Of a DNA stretch of 64,000 nucleotides, positions 63,965 through 64,000 are shown one piece after another. The number at the start of each line of letters is the position of its first letter. The stretch's first letter is position 1. Made by a program: the position numbers and the translations under genes. The stretch lies in the NCBI GenBank assembly GCA_014529385.2, contig CM043943.1, positions 104,256,355 through 104,320,354 on the forward strand. Reading direction: 5' to 3'. Under the pieces are notes generated by a model that did not search any database, had not been told where the DNA came from, and saw only the letters and a program-made list of their open reading frames with translations. Source of the DNA: Adiantum capillus-veneris (lineage: Eukaryota; Streptophyta; Polypodiopsida; Polypodiales; Pteridaceae).

Positions 63965-64000
63965 CCATAAGGGTTTGTTGAGAAAGGCAAGGAAGATTGG

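Larger units (their letters stand above)
59911..64000 (+). mobile_element. Copia element H, continuing beyond the window
   Basis: Plus-strand order: short LTR, tRNA-Met primer site, leader of about 1 kb, gag, protease, integrase, RT (cut by the window end). At least five in-frame stops and three frameshifts mark it as defective. Its 3' LTR and TSD are outside the window; the left flank is gaata. Confidence 0.88.

Overview
The window is land-plant nuclear DNA made almost entirely of LTR retrotransposons. The evidence is plant-type Ty3/gypsy (chromovirus, and Ogre/Tat/Athila-like) and Ty1/copia polyproteins, primer-binding sites matching the 3' end of plant initiator tRNA-Met, 5-bp target-site duplications (TSDs), and an L1-type LINE tail. 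I see no host gene, rRNA, tRNA or CRISPR array that I can defend. The sequence suggests a vascular plant with a large, repeat-rich genome; I cannot name the species.

Layout, using my own labels. 1-1850: 3' end of a gypsy element with an accessory ORF, polypurine tract and LTR. 2354-3086: orphan copia-type LTR. 3087-23700: a nested stack. Old chromovirus A (+) is interrupted at 5474 by copia B (-, 5475-21149, TSD gttgt/gttgc). The integrase gene of B is interrupted by a non-coding tandem pair C (two 944-bp units). The second C unit is interrupted by young chromovirus D (-, 9172-18079, TSD agcat/agcac). A and D belong to one family. 23701-44826: element X (+), with long LTRs, a gag fragment, and two lots of foreign gypsy DNA. 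The first is a head-to-head pair of the same gypsy family (E+ 25357-30446 and E- 30479-38582) inside its 5' LTR. The second is a 3'-truncated gypsy F (-, 39660-42988) beside its 3' LTR. 44827-53450: decayed gypsy G (+). 54015-55629: solo LTR of the A/D family with a perfect TSD tcctg. About 56460-57100: 5'-truncated LINE. 57100-59910: non-coding DNA with microsatellites, a long G-run and a 355-bp tandem duplication holding a 39-bp inversion. 59911-64000: copia H (+), running off the end.

The coding parts are the usual gag, protease, reverse transcriptase (RT), RNase H and integrase modules, mostly broken. Two are nearly intact. The D gag-pol frame is 1650 codons with two TGA interruptions and a complete DD35E integrase plus chromodomain. 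The copia B RT-RNase H ORF has 546 residues. Elements E and G, and in architecture the element at the left edge, carry extra ORFs after integrase. These have coiled-coil and unknown domains conserved between diverged copies, and are the most interesting uncharacterised genes here.

All comparisons were made by eye. Element boundaries with TSDs are firm; LTR ends marked approximate are not.
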